From NCBI GenBank assembly GCA_035578155.1, contig JAPWDM010000005.1, forward strand, positions 49,494,954 through 49,558,953: a stretch of 64,000 nucleotides of DNA, written 5' to 3'. The notes below the pieces were generated by a model. It saw only the letters and a program-made list of their open reading frames with translations. It was not told the DNA's origin and made no database searches. The stretch is from Brachynemurus nebulosus. Its lineage: Eukaryota; Arthropoda; Insecta; Neuroptera; Myrmeleontidae. Positions 60,342 through 64,000 of this stretch are shown here, piece after piece. Both the position numbers and the translations under genes were made by a program. The first letter of the stretch is position 1. Each line of letters opens with the position of its first letter.

Positions 60342-60537
60342 TTATGGGCGCAAACTCAAAAGACCTCCAGAAACTGAGGTGAGGGGAACACAAATCGTAT
60401 TATTTCCATGGTTACCAACCAAACCAAGTAATTATGTTTATATATGAGTAAGTGAGTAAACTTCTATTTATTAATATGATAGAGAAAGATAAATGCAGAT
60501 GTAGATAAAAAAAGTTTTTTTTAGTTTGCGCCCATAA
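60342..60537 (-). mobile_element. 196-bp TA MITE, TTATGGGCG ends (copy 2)
   Basis: TTATGGGCGCAAACT and AGTTTGCGCCCATAA form the ends, with TA at 60340-60341 and 60538-60539. It is the reverse complement of 15751-15948 with few differences. It lies about 180 bases after the donor of the candidate exon, i.e. inside the inferred intron. Confidence 0.88.
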
Positions 60538-60539
60538 TA

Positions 60540-63518
60540 CATATAATACCAATCTTACAACTATTTAACTGTTTATATTTTTTATATTTCTTTATCACTT
60601 TATTGTTATGACGTTTATTTTTATTCTTATCTTATTAAAAATGTGTTTTTTCGCATATGCTAAATTATTTTGTGACTTTATTTACATAAAGTTTTTTTTT
60701 ATTTGACGCTTTAAAAATACTGCCAGCCTTTGGGCAAGTTTGAAGTGTGTTAATCAGTTCATACCATCAAAAAATAAAAGGTTGGTCCGGTTTCTTTCGA
60801 AACAGTTTATAGCGATATCTAAATTAAACACAATATTAACCTTATATAAATTATCCTAATTAACCCATTGATATAAAATATTTTCTTTCAAGAAGCCCTT
60901 ACTCTGTCGACTGCCCGTTCAGCATTTAATATCGATTTCGTTTTACAACACACGTTCGTGTGTGTCTTTGAATGTATATGAGATCTATTACATTACATTG
61001 CACCCTTAATTCTCACCCTCACCATTATTTTACCACATACCTGAAGTTCATTATTAATATCTAACTTGTCATATATTTTATAAATTTAGGTATATACGAC
61101 GAGGCACAGTGGCACCTGGTCTGAAATGTAATTAGAAGAGGTTACGGTTGGATGAATTACCATTTTCAAGAGTATTAATTGAAATATACGTGCATCAAGT
61201 TTTTAATTATTTTAAAATATAATTATTCAAAAAAAGGGACGTCGTTTCAATTGCCGCCTGCGACGTTTACGTCAAAATTATGTCAACGTAAATTGTATTT
61301 TAAGAAAATGAAAAATATCAAAGAGAAAGTATGATAATTCGCTGGTGAAAATATTAGAAAAAAAAACTTGGGGGTCTGAAAGTGTTGTTTGATTTTTGAA
61401 CTTTATCTAAAATAATTAACAAAGTAAATTTAAAAAAAAAAACATTTTCACATAATTTAATTCTTAAAGACTCGCAAAAAAATCGCAAGAAGTTTTGCCA
61501 GTATTTAAAGGGTGATCACCTAATAACATAAAAAATATCAGTTATTGCTAAAAATGATGTTGCTACTACTGATGGAATTTTGTTTATAGTTCTGGTAATA
61601 AATTATAACACTATTCTTTGTATCTACACGTTTTTAAGGGGTGAGAATCGTTTTTTTAGCAGTAACCAATATATTTTGTGTTATTAAGATCATTTCGATC
61701 CTTAACCTTTAAAATAAAAAAAACCTTTAAAATTTTTCTGGGTTAGTTTGAAGACTGTACATTTTACCCGTAAAAATGATATTAAAAATTAATATATACC
61801 TTTGGTGTGCAACCATAGTATAAAATTTCTCGTCAATTTCTTAATTCAGGCAACTTTCCGATTCCAAATAAATAATTAAGCCATCATAATACGTTATGTA
61901 ATTTGAAAAATTACAGTTTTTATAATTTAAAATGATTTTTAAGAAATTTAAATTACTATTTTATTAAAATAACTGGAAAAATATTATTTATTAATACTCT
62001 AGTACATCTATAGTAGCTTATGCCATAAATTATTTATGAAACACTACATACTCATCCATTCTAGCAACCGTAGCAAAATTCATATATTTTTCTTCCCCTA
62101 AAAACAAATCTCATCAAAACACAATTTACCTACTTCGAATGCCGACACAAATGTTACTATAGTATGCGGTCCATATAGACTCATCTTCAACAAGACACAG
62201 TTTTTAAAAATTTACCTTGTAGTGAACGAACAATAGTGAAAACTGAAAAATAGGAATATGTACCATGGTTAGTGTGTATTGAAAAGCTCTAAGAGGACTT
62301 TTTTGATCCAAAACAAATTTAGGAGGCGTTTAAGATCAATCGCCACTTCCCTGGGCACTAAAAAATACCTAAACAGTAAATAGAAGATTTTACTGCTTCT
62401 AATAAAACTTTTATTGACACTAACAGATCAGAGAATTTTACCAAAAATAGATGAAATGCATTTCTCCTTCATTATATATTTTGAATATCTTCAAACATTT
62501 CGAAATAATGCAAAAATTCGTATCCCCTAATTTTTGGTGACCTCTCTATCTATGATGGTGAAAAATTGATACAGCAAAAAACTCGAGCTGTACAAAAAAC
62601 CTTGCCCCCATTTCCCCCTTCCAGCCTCCGCTGTCAACCCGATCACCTACACATGTGAATGGATAGTATTTCGTCATTTTGAAAAATCCCCCTCTATTTC
62701 TTATAGTTTTTGAGACAACATAATAAGTTCGATTCGAACTCTCAATCTTAGGGTCTGGTTTCAGCCTTTAAACATGGAACAAGACTAATAAAAAAATACG
62801 GATCCGTTGTAGTTGTTTCTTTTACACACCAATAAAAGTTTATCGAATTTGAGAAATTCACTTTGGATGCATCTTTTGGAAGAGATGTTTAAGAGTTGCT
62901 AAGGCTACATATGTATCCTAGCTCCTTTCTGTTGCCACTTACTTCATTTTGCAGGTATATCGTAATCAAATGTATTATAGATTGTGTATATAAAGTTTGC
63001 AAACCAATGATACCACTATAAACAATGGCTCTAATAGAAAAATTCGAATAAAAATTTAAAAAAAAAATACACGTAAGACCGACTTAAAAATCCAGAAATA
63101 TATGCTTCGATTAATGGTGTAAATATTTTTTTATACATTCCAGTGTTTTGTTTTTAGAAAGTTTGTATTTTTTCCATTTTAAGTAGCCTTGGTCTCACTC
63201 CGTAAACGTGATCAGTAGATCACTGAGTGACACCTAAATTAACTAGCCGCTGCTTATGTGCAATAACCTAATCACGATTTGTGTGCTGTTCTTCATTGAG
63301 GAGTTCCGTGGTGTATCCTCGAAGGTCTGACAGATTTTGATTAAATCTACATAGGGTCGTCTCGAAGAGATAATTCTTCAAGAAAAAAACTATTTAACTC
63401 GCCAATTCCCAAGCCGCGATCTATCGACAAAATATCCTTACTTTGTGCTAGTTTTTATCTTTAGGTACTCAAAATATAAAAAATAAATAATTTGAAAAAA
63501 TACCCTTTAGTTTTATTT
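60540..63518. other. No gene recognised; AT-rich spacer
   Basis: A possible acceptor TTTATAAATTTAG at about 61088 opens only a 14-codon frame (IRRGTVAPGLKCN), and that is not enough to call an exon. Minus-strand frames near 63180-63360 are broken and unrecognised. Confidence 0.35.
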
Positions 63519-63522
63519 TTAA

Positions 63523-63917
63523 ATGGAATGTCATCTATAGGTGACACTGTGCGTTATTTGTAGTATAAACTGAGTAAAACGGTATGAAATTACCGGCAAA
63601 AAATCACTTTCATTATAAGCTTGATTCTTAAATAATAATTTGTTATAACAGTAACAACAGTACCTACTCTTTAGACATTTTTGTAACAGCGAAAATACCA
63701 CAAGATATACTCACACGCAATAAAATAGCAAATTGTTTGAAACAACAGAATTAATTTGACCATTAACATAACTTCAGTGTTGCCAAATTAAAACCATGAA
63801 TACAACTAAGTATTAACATTTTAGTCGTAACACATTTATTTTTAAAATTTGTTATATTGTCTGTAAAAAAAATTCACAAATCAATGTCACCTAGAGGTGA
63901 CATTGCGAATTCTCGAG
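63523..63917. mobile_element. piggyBac-like MITE with TTAA duplication
   Basis: TTAA is at 63519-63522 and 63918-63921. GTCATCTATAGGTGACA near the left and TGTCACCTAGAGGTGACA near the right are small palindromes placed 5-15 bases inside the ends. CTCGAG closes the right end. The outer left end is shortened relative to the right. 395 bp, non-coding; it resembles the design of 46302-46560. Confidence 0.55.
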
Positions 63918-64000
63918 TTAAATTGATGCATATCCGTCGGAGTTGTAACAAAAACCCACTAGTAACAGTTAAGTGTGCATATCTCTTAAGCAACTGAACC

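Noticed and set aside
63180..63360. Minus-strand frames with RLVNLGVTQ-like text
   Set aside because: Interrupted by stops and not assignable to a known transposase or host protein.

Overview
The window is AT-rich (roughly 70% A+T by eye) nuclear DNA from an animal, most likely an arthropod and probably an insect. It has no bacterial-style gene order. Protein-coding signal is almost absent, and nearly everything recognisable is a transposable element (TE). The order or species cannot be fixed from the sequence. The insect guess rests on the mix of Penelope, Harbinger, hAT, pogo-like and piggyBac-like elements and on insect-type repeat tails.

Layout. 0-11 kb: terminal-inverted-repeat (TIR) MITEs at 87-418 and 1175-1760, then a 5'-truncated Penelope-like retroelement (4366-6708, minus strand). 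The Penelope copy encodes reverse transcriptase plus a GIY-YIG endonuclease and carries a hammerhead-like fold in its 3' part. It sits inside an older repeat, and the filled and empty sites are both in the window. 10.7-24.9 kb: palindromic and Harbinger-type MITEs, a 1.6 kb TA-flanked element with a tiny intron, a broken Harbinger transposase (20644-21132), tRNA-like SINE pieces and two back-to-back palindromic MITEs. 26-31 kb: two related 'TA|GGGT' elements with PHD-finger relics, and a foldback element with a 9-bp duplication whose inverted ends are tandem arrays. 31-44 kb: mostly featureless, with a candidate terminal host exon (35346-35432, minus), a hAT remnant with a readable C-terminal dimerisation motif, a 177-bp MITE, LINE-type tails and a long (AT)n tract. 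44-58 kb: hAT, piggyBac-like, pogo-like and foldback elements, several nested in one another. 58-64 kb: a candidate first coding exon of a host gene (59960-60160, plus, phase-0 GT donor) and more MITEs.

The main pattern is a set of DNA elements duplicated at TA whose ends start GGGT. Five instances or families were seen. Each fills its subterminal zones with its own short motif repeated many times, and two families keep remnants of a PHD-like zinc finger typical of some pogo-like transposases. A second set has TA|CAC...AAAAA ends, and two of its members keep a roughly 50-bp intron followed by a short terminal exon. The window reads as a TE graveyard in a large intron or intergenic region. Only two short stretches look like host exons.
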